DNA from: Salinimicrobium sp. TH3 | GTDB lineage: Bacteria > Bacteroidota > Bacteroidia > Flavobacteriales > Flavobacteriaceae | Assembly (NCBI RefSeq): GCF_026676115.1 | Contig: NZ_JAPONB010000001.1 | Coordinates: 496,001-560,000 of the forward strand | DNA length: 64,000 nt | Direction: 5' to 3' | Part shown: positions 36,600-45,711 of the stretch, in pieces | Layout: each line of letters opens with the position of its first letter | Position numbering within the stretch: the stretch's first letter is position 1 | The notes under the pieces: generated by a model | The model's database searches: none | What the model was told of the DNA's origin: nothing | Seen by the model: only the letters and a program-made list of their open reading frames with translations | Translations under genes and position numbers: made by a program

Positions 36600-37472
36600 C
36601 TATTCCAGCTCTTTCAACCAGTCTTTGGCAAAGGATCGGGCTGCCATAACAGGGGCTTCCCCTGCGCGGAAATATAGTTTCCACTGCTTGTCTTTTGCTT
36701 CCAGCTGCGGATCGGCAAATTTGGACACTCCGTTTCTTCCGGGAATTAGTTTTGCGTTAAAGTCCATGCCTTCTGTGTCGGCCAGGAACTTTTCAAGTCG
36801 AATTTTCAGTTGTTTCCTGATTTCTTTTGCAGTTTTTTCCTCCTCTTCTTTCTGTAATCCCTTCAACAATTCCTGCTGTGCTTTTTGATCTTCCAGGTCC
36901 TGTTGTGCCTGCGCATAACTTTTCCTGTTGTTTTCTTTTGCTTCTTTTTCAATTTCCAGCTGTTGTTCTTTATGTTCCTGTTCAAATACGTTCAGCTCCT
37001 TTTCAGCTTCAGCTATTTGTTTTTTCATTTCAGCTTTTTCGGCTGCTCCCAAATAAGGATTGTCGAGAGCCTTTTTCATATATTCAATGCCCTGCCTCGA
37101 AAAGTCGATTTGCATTTGAAAGGATGAAGCTTCCGCAGAAGCAAACTGGGCAGCCAGATTCTCCTCAGCTCCTGAAATATCCTCATAAGTGGCTTCGCCG
37201 GTTCCCATGTAATCGTAGAGGAAATCTTTGGAATTGACATACTCCCTTGCAAATACTGCCAGGGCTGTTACGGCAGCCGCCCTTGCTTCGGGAGAAAGCG
37301 TTTTTGCCAGTTTGTTGACAGGAAATCTGTAGGTTTCCTGTTTAATTCCATTCAGGATCTGGGTTTTTACCTCTTGATGGGTGATGTTTAGGTCATTGAA
37401 AACATCTTTGGGTTTAAAGGCGAGAGTGCCGCCTAAAATAATGCAGCTAAAAAAAAGATAAATCGGTTTCAT
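36600..37472 (-). CDS. Secreted coiled-coil protein, function unknown
   Basis: The protein has 290 residues with an N-terminal hydrophobic signal (YLFFSCIILGGTLAF). Residues about 125-235 are strongly charged and helical (E/K/Q-rich, AEKELNVFEQEHKEQQLEIE), forming a long coiled coil. The conserved-looking end is LYFRAGEAPVMAARSFAKDW. It carries a copy of the shared promoter element 32 bp upstream of its start, so it belongs to the local regulon. Function unknown. Confidence 0.55.
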   Translation of the reverse strand: MKPIYLFFSCIILGGTLAFKPKDVFNDLNITHQEVKTQILNGIKQETYRFPVNKLAKTLSPEARAAAVTALAVFAREYVNSKDFLYDYMGTGEATYEDISGAEENLAAQFASAEASSFQMQIDFSRQGIEYMKKALDNPYLGAAEKAEMKKQIAEAEKELNVFEQEHKEQQLEIEKEAKENNRKSYAQAQQDLEDQKAQQELLKGLQKEEEEKTAKEIRKQLKIRLEKFLADTEGMDFNAKLIPGRNGVSKFADPQLEAKDKQWKLYFRAGEAPVMAARSFAKDWLKELE

Positions 37473-37882
37473 GTGTTTTCAGTTTAAGTTGTGATCTGAT
37501 ATACAAAGTTGTGGGTTAACCGGAATTTATGAAATCCCCTCATACATGTATTTAAGCTGCCTTGTTCAGGGTATATTTTTTTGTGTTTACCTACACTCTA
37601 ACAGGTAGATAAGAGGTTTTTCTATAGGAATGAAAAAAGGGAGGTAAGAAAATTTTAAGCTGGCATTTTGGAAGATTACTTAATTACATATAGTTATTCC
37701 TTTTCATGGTTCTATCAGGCATTGCAAGAGAAAACGGAGTTTCAATAATATTTTTGATTAAAGGCCATTCCAAATTTCCCACCTCAAAACCACACCGGAT
37801 CGTTACTAATATTTCAGGGATTCATATATAGCGATGTAACATGACTGATTCTTAGAAGTCTACATTAAAAAACACATGTTAT
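37473..37882. other. 410-bp divergent intergenic region
   Basis: It holds the fourth promoter element (37504-37576) for the minus-strand gene. The rest, upstream of the plus-strand DoxX-like gene at 37883, shows no clear promoter pair or structure. Confidence 0.5.
37504..37576 (-). promoter_or_regulatory. Shared regulon promoter element, copy 4 (36600 gene)
   Basis: Read towards the gene: ATATACC, 31 bp, GGGATTT, 21 bp, AACTTTG. The arms are the most divergent of the four, but spacing is exact, and the 31-bp core resembles that of copy 1 (TGAACA, TTAAA and ACATGT in the same order). Predicted 5' untranslated region about 25 nt. Confidence 0.6.
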
Positions 37883-38563
37883 ATGAACCGTATTGATTCT
37901 CTTTACCGCAATTTGAAGTCAAGATCAATTTTGCAGGTATTTACAATTTATCTCCGTTATTTAATTGGATGTTCCTTCATCATTGCAGCCATTGGTATGG
38001 GTAAATTCTCCGGAATTCCATGGAATGGGGACATTCAATTAGATCAGCTCCACGCGATACAGCAGTTTTTCCGGGTCATTTCGCAGTCGGTCCTTTACTG
38101 GCAGTTTATTGGCTGGACCCAGATAATTGCTGGGGTTCTCCTTGTAACTCAGCGTTTTTCCAAAGCGGGTGCTTTAATGTTTTTTGGAATAATTCTGAAC
38201 ATTTTTATGATCACCGTTTCCTACAACTTTAAGGGAACTCCTGTTGTAACAGGATTAATGCTACTCGCTGTATTGTATCTTGTGCTGTGGGATATGGATT
38301 CCCTGAAGTACATTTTTGTAAATCCTGAAGAAAATAATCTTCCGGGACCGGTGAATTCGGAAATTATTAAAAGCCCATTCTGGACCTATCTTGGGTTGTT
38401 CCTAATAATGTTGACCGTCACCGGGATGCTGCTTGAATACAAGATGTTCTTAGTAATGTTTGCTGCCTTGGTTGCAGGTGTGGCCGGTTTGATAATGTAC
38501 TTTTTAATTCGAACCGGAAAAAGCAAAATTGATATGCGAAATGTCAGAAATGATAGGGAGTGA
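37883..38563 (+). CDS. DoxX-like membrane protein
   Basis: The protein has 226 residues with about six hydrophobic helices. The N-terminal part (IYLRYLIGCSFIIAAIGM) and WQFIGWTQIIAGVLLVTQRF fit the four-helix DoxX/SURF4-like core, where a Trp-Gly/Gln pair follows the second helix. The tail is basic. It is the last gene before direct repeat B. The physiological role is unknown. Confidence 0.55.
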   Translation: MNRIDSLYRNLKSRSILQVFTIYLRYLIGCSFIIAAIGMGKFSGIPWNGDIQLDQLHAIQQFFRVISQSVLYWQFIGWTQIIAGVLLVTQRFSKAGALMFFGIILNIFMITVSYNFKGTPVVTGLMLLAVLYLVLWDMDSLKYIFVNPEENNLPGPVNSEIIKSPFWTYLGLFLIMLTVTGMLLEYKMFLVMFAALVAGVAGLIMYFLIRTGKSKIDMRNVRNDRE

Positions 38564-39073
38564 AGTTAACAGAGCGTTGCGCCTTTTGTTTCCGTCAGGA
38601 CTAAAGTTCCTTGGAGCTCCCATTAAAGGATTCAGAATCCAGAATTCAACATGAAAGGTTTGGACTGCCAAGCCGGGGATATTTTAGAGTTTTAGGAAAA
38701 CGAAGATCTGATCCTAAGCCGGAAAGCAAAGGCTAAAAACATTCTTGTATTCAATATTTTCCCGCTCCGAGTACAGAACCCCTCTTTATCTTATTGGTTT
38801 AGAGGGGTTTTTTGTTTTCAAGCCATAATATTTGGCCGCTTCTCCCCAGGATTTTTCATTAAATCTTCCAATTTCAATTGATCTCTTTTTATAAAGAGTA
38901 AGTTTATCATTTGTAAATGCTATTATTCTCAAAATTCGATATCAAACTCTTGCGTTTTAGAAAGATTTTGAAGTAATTCCCTCGTTTGAACCCCGCCTCA
39001 GTTGGTTCACAACTGTATTCTCCTTTTCAAGCCCTTTTACCGGTTTTTATAAAGAATCCTTACCTTTATCAAG
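38564..39073. other. 510-bp intergenic region containing direct repeat B
   Basis: No gene is supported. It contains the 58-bp repeat at 38760-38817 (listed separately). The part from 38820 to 39073 is AT-rich and precedes the hydrolase gene; no convincing promoter pair was picked. Confidence 0.5.
38760..38817 (+). repeat. Direct repeat B (58 bp), candidate attachment site with terminator
   Basis: The copy of the repeat at 23160-23216, in the same orientation and 15.6 kb away. It starts TCCCGCTCCGAGTACAGAA and contains a terminator with stem CCCCTCT/AGAGGGG and a TTTTTTG tract. Bases ATTCAA lie upstream of both copies. The DNA beyond it (from 39 kb) looks like ordinary chromosome. Confidence 0.75.
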
Positions 39074-40141
39074 ATGTCCCTATTCCCAATGAAGAAAAGA
39101 TACTGGATTCCTGCTGTTGTTCTCCTCATCCTCATAATCACCTATTTTTTAGGCCCTAAACCGCCTAATCCCGACTACGGGAAAGAACTGCCAGATCTTC
39201 CCAATGATCTGGAACAGCTGGGAACCTATATCCAAAAAAGGGAAAAACAGCTTCCTCTCAGGGAGGATAATCAGGCGCGGATACTTTGGCAGCAAAACGA
39301 GCCGCAGGTCACAGAATACAGTGTTATCTATTTGCATGGTTTTGGCGGGAGTTACCGGGATGGATATCCGGTTAATGTTAAGATAGCCGACACTTTAGGA
39401 GCCAACCTCTACCTTGCCCGTTGGGCAGGACACGGCATGGTTGCCGGGGAAGCTCTGGAGGAATTTTCTCCGGGAGCTGCCTGGGAATCCGCTAAGGAAG
39501 CCCTGGTAGTAGGTGAAAAAATTGGTAAAAAGGTGATCATCATGAGCACCTCCACGGGTGGTACGCTCGCCTTTAAGTTAGCTGCTACTTATCCGGAAAA
39601 AGTGCATGCGCTTATTAACTTGTCGCCGTATATAGAGGATGAGACAGATGGAGCTTTTTTATTGAACTCACCTTGGGGCTATGAAGTGGCACATCTTATA
39701 TCTTTTGGAGACCACATGAAAGTTGAGCATGAAAAAGAAATTGCCGCGCAATACTTCGATACTATCTATCCTTCCCAGGCCCTGGTGGACCTGCAGGTTT
39801 TACTGGGGACGCTTATTTCTGAAGACACTTTCCGGAAGGTGACTTCTCCCGTCCTTACCCTTTATTATTACGAGAATTTTCTTGAAGAGGATGATCATGT
39901 TGAGGTAGAGGTTTATCCCGAAATCCACGCATTACTTGCTACCCCCGATTCTCTAAAGAAGCTGGTGAGACTGGAGGAGCCGAAAAATCACTTTTTAGGG
40001 AGTGAAATAAAGTCTGAAAATACTCATGTGGTTACAAGGGAAATCGTAGAGTTCTTAAGGGAAACCCTGAAACTGAAAATTAATTCTGATTCCGCAGAAA
40101 TAAGAGATTTGGAGGTAGATGAACAGGCGAATGATAATTGA
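39074..40141 (+). CDS. Alpha/beta-hydrolase, membrane-anchored
   Basis: The protein has 355 residues with an N-terminal hydrophobic anchor (WIPAVVLLILIITYFLG). The hydrolase core shows VIYLHGFGGS (oxyanion region), IIMSTSTGGTLA (GxSxG-like elbow in the variant STSTGG, middle Ser as nucleophile), and candidate catalytic His in PKNHFLGS. A lipase/esterase of periplasmic location is likely; substrate unknown. Met6 is an alternative start. Confidence 0.75.
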   Translation: MSLFPMKKRYWIPAVVLLILIITYFLGPKPPNPDYGKELPDLPNDLEQLGTYIQKREKQLPLREDNQARILWQQNEPQVTEYSVIYLHGFGGSYRDGYPVNVKIADTLGANLYLARWAGHGMVAGEALEEFSPGAAWESAKEALVVGEKIGKKVIIMSTSTGGTLAFKLAATYPEKVHALINLSPYIEDETDGAFLLNSPWGYEVAHLISFGDHMKVEHEKEIAAQYFDTIYPSQALVDLQVLLGTLISEDTFRKVTSPVLTLYYYENFLEEDDHVEVEVYPEIHALLATPDSLKKLVRLEEPKNHFLGSEIKSENTHVVTREIVEFLRETLKLKINSDSAEIRDLEVDEQANDN

Positions 40142-40209
40142 TCATTCAATTAGAAGGTGTTCATTTCCCCGAAGCATTTTTTTCTTTGAAATTATCTCTG
40201 GTCTAAATT

Positions 40210-41238
40210 TTAATACCTCTTTTTGTTAGCGTAGTTCACCAGGGAGAGCATTACAGGGACTTCCACCAGAACGCCTACCACACAAACCAATGCTGCCGGA
40301 CTTTCCAGCCCAAAGAGCCCTATGGCTACGGCAACAGATAACTCGAAAAAGTTACTCGCGCCAATCATAGCAGCCGGGGCGCATACCGGATGGCTGAGGT
40401 TGAGTTTTCGACCCGCGAACCAGGTGGCAAAAAAGATAAAGTAGGTCTGAATGATCAATGGCACCGCGATCAAAACGATAATAAGTGGATTATTGAGGAT
40501 ATTCCCCCCCTGAAATGCAAAAAGCAGAACCAGGGTCAGTAAAAGTGCGATGACACTCAGTGGCTTGAACTTGGGTAGAAAGTCAGTCTGGAACCAATCT
40601 GCCCCGTGTTTTTTGATAAGCATACTACTTGTAAGGATACCTGCCAGTAATGGTACAACCACGTAGATAAGTATGCTCAAAATAAGGGTTTCATAAGGAA
40701 CAACAACATTGGTTATTCCAAGCAGGAGTCCTACAATTGGCACATAGGCAAACAGAATAATAAGATCATTTACCGAAACCTGCATGAGGGTGTAATTGGG
40801 ATCGCCGTCGGTAAGATAGGACCAAACAAAGACCATTGCCGTACATGGCGCAGCTCCAAGAATAATAGCTCCGGCGATATACTCTCCGGCGAGCGCGGGA
40901 TCAATAAAGGCGGCAAAAATCCTGGTAAAGAAGATCCAGGCAAAAAATGCCATTGTGAATGGTTTAACCAGCCAGTTCATTACCAACGTTAGTACAATAC
41001 CCTTTGGCCTTTTTCCTATCTTTTTAATACTGCTAAAATCTATCTGTAACATCATTGGATAGATCATCAACCAGATTAGAATGGCAATTGGAATATTTAC
41101 CTGGTAGATCTCCCAGGTGCTCATGACCTCCATAGCATCTCCTGCCACGTAGCCAATGAATATACCTCCGGCTATACAAAGGGTTACCCATAGACTTAGA
41201 TACTTTTCAAAAAAAGCGATCTTTTTTTTCTCAGACAT
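40210..41238 (-). CDS. acr3: ACR3-family arsenite efflux transporter
   Basis: The protein has 342 residues and about ten membrane helices. The conserved ACR3 motif GAAPCTAMVFVWS, with the Cys essential for arsenite transport in the family, is present, as are NDLIILFAYVPI and the terminal GASNFFELSVAVA. It exports arsenite by proton antiport across the inner membrane. It is the last gene of an operon arsR, phosphoesterase, acr3 on the minus strand (gaps 17 and 40 bp). Confidence 0.92.
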   Translation of the reverse strand: MSEKKKIAFFEKYLSLWVTLCIAGGIFIGYVAGDAMEVMSTWEIYQVNIPIAILIWLMIYPMMLQIDFSSIKKIGKRPKGIVLTLVMNWLVKPFTMAFFAWIFFTRIFAAFIDPALAGEYIAGAIILGAAPCTAMVFVWSYLTDGDPNYTLMQVSVNDLIILFAYVPIVGLLLGITNVVVPYETLILSILIYVVVPLLAGILTSSMLIKKHGADWFQTDFLPKFKPLSVIALLLTLVLLFAFQGGNILNNPLIIVLIAVPLIIQTYFIFFATWFAGRKLNLSHPVCAPAAMIGASNFFELSVAVAIGLFGLESPAALVCVVGVLVEVPVMLSLVNYANKKRY

Positions 41239-41278
41239 TTACTTAAATTTTGGTGGCGGTTCGTTCCTCCGAATGTTC

Positions 41279-42052
41279 TTAATATCCTCTTCTAAGATTT
41301 TCTGCGTAAGCATTGGGTAACCGACTATCCTCTACCGCTTTTGCAGCTTTTTCAACATCGTAACTAAACCTTATAAAGTCTGCTTTTATGCTTTCTGCCT
41401 TTTTAATGGAACTATTCTCATCTATTTCCAGAATTACATAACCGCCGCGGTTATCCTTGTCTTTAGGTTTTCCAACCGAGCCAAGATTAATCGCATGCCT
41501 GTAATGCGGATTTTCTTCTTCCCCGGAATTCAGGATCCTGTGATAAGGTTTGTGTGTATGGCCAAAGCACATAATATCTGCCCCGGCCTTTTCCAATATT
41601 CTCAAAAGACTTTTTTCTTCCCGGTCTTCAAAGAGATATTCATTGATCTTGCGCGGACTGCCATGAACCATCAACAAGTTTAAGTTTCCCCTGTTCATTT
41701 TAAATTCCACGCTCATATGCGCCGGAAGGCTCCGAAGGTAAGCCCTGTTCTTTTCTGAAATAAGTTCATTGGTAAGGGAAATGGAGACTGCTCCATTGGC
41801 TTTTTCTTCATCGGTGCTATAGGCGCAGCCACAGTCATCGCTGTTTCTCCCAATGCCATAATCATAGTTCCCGGCGATTACAGAAATATTTCTTTTCCTC
41901 AGTTCTTCAATGACTTCATTTGGCCAGATATTATATCCCACAAGATCTCCCAGGCAATAGATGAAGTCTATATCACGCTTTTCCACATCTATGAAAAATG
42001 CTTCGAGAGCCGGAAGATTTGCATGTATATCGCTAAATAAGGCAATTTTCAT
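41279..42052 (-). CDS. Metallophosphoesterase in the ars operon
   Basis: The protein has 257 residues with the YfcE/MJ0936-like calcineurin phosphoesterase pattern: LFSDIHANLPAL, YCLGDLVGYN, VIAGNYDYG, MVHGSPRKIN and CFGHTHKPYH supply all metal ligands. Cytoplasmic. It sits between arsR and acr3 with short gaps, so it is under the same control. A role in arsenic metabolism, for instance on an arseno- or phospho-ester, is inferred from position only. Confidence 0.85.
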   Translation of the reverse strand: MKIALFSDIHANLPALEAFFIDVEKRDIDFIYCLGDLVGYNIWPNEVIEELRKRNISVIAGNYDYGIGRNSDDCGCAYSTDEEKANGAVSISLTNELISEKNRAYLRSLPAHMSVEFKMNRGNLNLLMVHGSPRKINEYLFEDREEKSLLRILEKAGADIMCFGHTHKPYHRILNSGEEENPHYRHAINLGSVGKPKDKDNRGGYVILEIDENSSIKKAESIKADFIRFSYDVEKAAKAVEDSRLPNAYAENLRRGY

Positions 42053-42069
42053 TTTGGATCTATTTCAGG

Positions 42070-42405
42070 TTAACAGCAATCGTTTGAAGAAGGGCTATTA
42101 TATTCATTAAAGATATTATTGAATTTTTCCTTTATTTCTGCCCAACGGGATGGGTTGATACAATAATTCACCTTTGTACCTTCAATGGTCCCCTGTATGA
42201 TGCCAATATCTTTTAGTTCCCGAAGATGTTGACTAATAGTAGCCTGGGCCAGTCCCAATTCATTAACTAAATCTCCATTGATACAGCTGTTAGATTTCAG
42301 CAGGAATTCCAGTATGGCAATGCGGGCAGGGTGCGCAAAGGCTTTTGCTGCAAGAGCCATTTCGTTCTGAGATTTAGTAAAAAGATCATTTTTTGTTACT
42401 CCCAT
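42070..42405 (-). CDS. arsR: ArsR-family metalloregulator
   Basis: The protein has 111 residues from the ATG at 42405; the family usually starts MG.TK.DLF, and the in-frame ATG at 42435 adds 10 weak residues. The winged helix-turn-helix is clear (LGLAQATISQHLRELKDIGI). Cys residues are in NSCINGD and CINPSRW, with a terminal Cys-Cys. Metalloid binding by these Cys is inferred. It probably represses its own operon through the palindrome at 42472-42499. Confidence 0.88.
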   Translation of the reverse strand: MGVTKNDLFTKSQNEMALAAKAFAHPARIAILEFLLKSNSCINGDLVNELGLAQATISQHLRELKDIGIIQGTIEGTKVNYCINPSRWAEIKEKFNNIFNEYNSPSSNDCC

Positions 42406-42471
42406 TTCATTCTGAATTTTAATGTTGCAAACCATCCCTCACTGGATATTGGAACCCGGTCGAGGAAGAGT

Positions 42472-42499
42472 AAATATATCGCAATATTACGATATATTT
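42472..42499. promoter_or_regulatory. ArsR operator candidate
   Basis: A perfect 10-bp inverted repeat, AAATATATCG and CGATATATTT, with an 8-bp spacer (CAATATTA). It lies 67 bp upstream of the chosen arsR start, in the promoter region. Such ATCG-centred palindromes with AT-rich flanks are typical binding sites of ArsR/SmtB proteins. Confidence 0.75.
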
Positions 42500-42701
42500 T
42501 GTAGATTTTTTAAAGGATAATTTCTTTTGGTTTTACCCACTCGTTATAAGGAGAGATAAAAAGAATCCTGGAAGGCTCTTTCAGGTCGAGGTGTTAACCT
42601 TTTGCCAAAATTGTTTTTTCCGGGAATTTTGAGATATCTTTTATAGAATAGCAATTGGAAAAGGTTAATTTAGCTTTTTTCCTAAAAGAAGTACTACTTT
42701 A

Positions 42702-45341
42702 ATGAAGAGCAGCCAGGCACCCTTTATGGAAGATCCTGAACAGATAAAATTTGCCGAAAGTTTAATAATTTCTTTGCGCGAACCGGTTGTGGTTATAAGC
42801 GAGGAAGGGAAGATTCTTGCTGCAAACGATGCCATTTCCAGGATCTTTGAAACTCCCCCCGATAATTTTACGGGAGAATACCTGGTTCCCCTGCTGGAAG
42901 ACAGGGAAGAATCTTCACGTTTAAATGACCTTATACATACTCTCATAAAGTCAAAAGCAGCTGTAAAAGATTTTCCGGTAATTTTATCATCTGCAGGACT
43001 TAAAAAGCACCGTTTCAGGATCAATGCTAATTATATTCCCGCCAATGGTTCGGGTTCACCCGGTTTCCTGCTTTGCTTTCAGGATGTGAATTTACCTGAG
43101 GGGGACAAAATTGACTACCGTAAATTACTTAGTGAGGTCCTATCTGAAGTTCCTGCCCTAATATGCACTCTGCGAGGTCCCGATCACAAATTTGAACTTG
43201 CGAACGATAAGTATCTTGCCCTTGTAGAATACCGTGAAATAATAGGTAAACCTGTCAAAGAAATACTGCCCGAGGTTGAAAATCAGGGCTTTATTAAAAT
43301 GCTGGATAAGGTCTATGATACGGGAGAAGCTTTCATAGGAAAAGAAATAAAACTTGATTTAAAGAATAAAAGAGGAGGGAAAAGTTTAGTTCTTGATTTT
43401 GTGTATCAGCCTATAAAGGATGCTTCAGGAAAAGTTGAGGGAATTTTTGTTCATGCCGTAGATGTCACCGAAAAGGTTGTAAACAGGCAAAGCCTGGAGA
43501 ACAGTGAGAAAGAATTGAGAAATCTTATTGATACGGTGCCGGTAATTATTTGGATTTCGAATGCGCAGGGAGAAGGCTATTATCTTAACAAGAATTGGTA
43601 TTTATATACAGGACAGAGCAGAAATGAATCCTCAGGTTTTGGTTGGTTGAGCGCGGTACATCCCGAAGACAGGGATATGGTAGCGACACATTTCAAATTG
43701 GCTCATAAAGAGGAAAAGGAATACTACAGGAAATTTCGTCTCTATAATAAAAATGGATATTACAGGTGGGTGATCGACCGGGGTCGCCCTAAATGGAATT
43801 CAAAGGGAGAATTTGAAGGTTTAATAGGCACAGTCACAGATGTTCATGATGACCACCTTAAGGAGCAGGTGATTAGAGAAAATGAGCACCGCATTCGTTC
43901 CATAGTAGAACAGGCTACTGTGGCCATGGCTGTCTACATGGGTAAGGAAATGAAGATTGAGCTGGCTAATGATGCTATGCTGGACGTATGGGGGAAAGAC
44001 AGGTCTGTAATTGGAACCACTTTGCGCCAGGCTTTACCAGAGCTTGAGGGGCAGCCTTTTCATGACCTCCTGCTTAAAGTATTCACGACAGGGGAAATCT
44101 ACTGGGGGAAAGAGGACGGGGCAGCTTTAATGAAGGATGGCCAGATAGTAACGGGTTACTATAATTTTACTTACAAGCCGCTTCGCAATGAAGAAGGTGA
44201 GATCATTGGAATTCTAAATATGGCCGTGGACGTTACCGAAATGGTCGAATCAAAAAACCTTTTAAAAGAAAGGGAACGTCATTTTCGACTCATGGCAGAT
44301 CTTATGCCTGGAAAGGTTATTAATACAGATGCCGGCGGGGAAGCAATCTACTTCAACAAAAATTGGCTGGACTATACTGGTATGAGTTTTTCTGAGCTCA
44401 AGAAACGCAATTGGGAGAGCTTTATTCACCCGCAGGAGGAGAAAGAATTCAATGAGAAGTGGCAGTATTCCCTTGAGACCGGAAGCGATTTTGAAATGGA
44501 ATTGAGACTTCAGGATAGAAACGGTGAATTTTTGTGGCATCTAAGCAGGGCCGAAGCGGTAAGAGGAGAGGATGGGGAAGTAGCAATGTGGATTGGGACT
44601 AATACCCAAATTCAAAAGCTTAAAGAAGAAGAAAAAAGGAAGGAAGATTTTCTTAAAATGGTAAGCCACGAATTAAAAACACCTGTGACTTCCATTAAAG
44701 GTTATGTTCAGCTTCTACTGAATTTTTTCGAAAAAAATAAGGTAGAAATACCCGGAGGTTTTCCAATTAGACCTTCACTCGAGCGAATTGACAATCAGGT
44801 AGTACGTCTCACCAGGCTCATTGCCGAGATTCTGGATCTTTCGAGGCTGGAGGAGGATAAGCTGGATTTGAAAAAGGAAGTCTTTGATCTTAACGAACTT
44901 GTAGAAGAAACCGTTCAGGATATAAAGCTTACGAACACTCAGCATCAAATGGATATCTTTCATACCTATAATGCGAAAGTTTGTGCAGACAAAGACAGAA
45001 TTGGACAGGTGCTAATCAATTTTATTACTAATGCTATTAAATATTCACCCGAGAGTCAGTACATCGAAATCCACATTCTAAAGGTGGACGACAAAAAGGT
45101 AGGTGTTAGCGTTAGAGACAAGGGAATTGGGATTGATGAAAAATACCATAAGAATATTTTTAAAAGATTTTACAGGATAGGAGTGGAGAGTGATGATACT
45201 TATTCTGGATTTGGAATAGGATTGTATCTTGCTAATGAGATCATTGAGCGCCATAATGGCTATATAGAAGTAAAAAGTAAAAAAGGGGAAGGTTCAGACT
45301 TTAGTTTTGTGCTTCTGGAAAACAAAAAAGAAAATGAATAA
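42702..45341 (+). CDS. Multi-PAS sensor histidine kinase
   Basis: The protein has 879 residues and no membrane span. About five PAS-type repeats fill residues 15-640 (PAC-like ends such as GIFVHAVDVTEKV, GLIGTVTDVHDDH, GILNMAVDVTEMV and MWIGTNTQIQKL mark them). HisKA: MVSHELKTPVTSIKGY with His656. HATPase: INFITNAIKYSP, RDKGIGIDEKY and GFGIGLYLANEI. It is a cytoplasmic phosphorelay sensor, possibly for redox or small ligands. The receiver gene downstream overlaps it by 8 bp, so both are translated together. Confidence 0.92.
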   Translation: MKSSQAPFMEDPEQIKFAESLIISLREPVVVISEEGKILAANDAISRIFETPPDNFTGEYLVPLLEDREESSRLNDLIHTLIKSKAAVKDFPVILSSAGLKKHRFRINANYIPANGSGSPGFLLCFQDVNLPEGDKIDYRKLLSEVLSEVPALICTLRGPDHKFELANDKYLALVEYREIIGKPVKEILPEVENQGFIKMLDKVYDTGEAFIGKEIKLDLKNKRGGKSLVLDFVYQPIKDASGKVEGIFVHAVDVTEKVVNRQSLENSEKELRNLIDTVPVIIWISNAQGEGYYLNKNWYLYTGQSRNESSGFGWLSAVHPEDRDMVATHFKLAHKEEKEYYRKFRLYNKNGYYRWVIDRGRPKWNSKGEFEGLIGTVTDVHDDHLKEQVIRENEHRIRSIVEQATVAMAVYMGKEMKIELANDAMLDVWGKDRSVIGTTLRQALPELEGQPFHDLLLKVFTTGEIYWGKEDGAALMKDGQIVTGYYNFTYKPLRNEEGEIIGILNMAVDVTEMVESKNLLKERERHFRLMADLMPGKVINTDAGGEAIYFNKNWLDYTGMSFSELKKRNWESFIHPQEEKEFNEKWQYSLETGSDFEMELRLQDRNGEFLWHLSRAEAVRGEDGEVAMWIGTNTQIQKLKEEEKRKEDFLKMVSHELKTPVTSIKGYVQLLLNFFEKNKVEIPGGFPIRPSLERIDNQVVRLTRLIAEILDLSRLEEDKLDLKKEVFDLNELVEETVQDIKLTNTQHQMDIFHTYNAKVCADKDRIGQVLINFITNAIKYSPESQYIEIHILKVDDKKVGVSVRDKGIGIDEKYHKNIFKRFYRIGVESDDTYSGFGIGLYLANEIIERHNGYIEVKSKKGEGSDFSFVLLENKKENE

Positions 45342-45711
45342 AAATAAAATTCTGGTAGTTGATGACGATTCGGGAATTGGGGAAATGCTAAAAACCCTTC
45401 TCGAGTTCTACGAATATGATGTCACTGTAACCGCAAAACCCGAAGAAACCGAAAAACTTATCATTGCCGAAAAGGTTGATTTGGTGCTTCTCGACATGCT
45501 CATCTCTGGCGTTAATGGTACAGACGTCTGCGCCCGTCTTAGAAACAATCCTCAAATGGAAAATATTCCGGTTCTAATGATGTCTGCCCTTCATGATGCC
45601 GGTACCAAATGCAGGGAGGCCGGGGCCAATGATTTTATTGCCAAACCTTTTGAAATGGATGATCTGGTTAATAAAATAGGTGTTATCCTGGAATCCAAAG
45701 CGAAAAGTTAA
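45334..45711 (+). CDS. Single-domain response regulator (CheY-like)
   Basis: The protein has 125 residues from the ATG at 45334 (a longer frame starting at 45307 would overlap the kinase gene more). The receiver has the acidic pair in VVDDDSG, phospho-acceptor Asp54 in VLLDMLIS, Ser in MMSALHD and Lys in FIAKPFE. There is no output domain, so it probably passes phosphate or acts by protein binding. It overlaps the kinase stop and, convergently by 4 bp, the GDPD gene stop. Confidence 0.9.
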   Translation: MNKNKILVVDDDSGIGEMLKTLLEFYEYDVTVTAKPEETEKLIIAEKVDLVLLDMLISGVNGTDVCARLRNNPQMENIPVLMMSALHDAGTKCREAGANDFIAKPFEMDDLVNKIGVILESKAKS

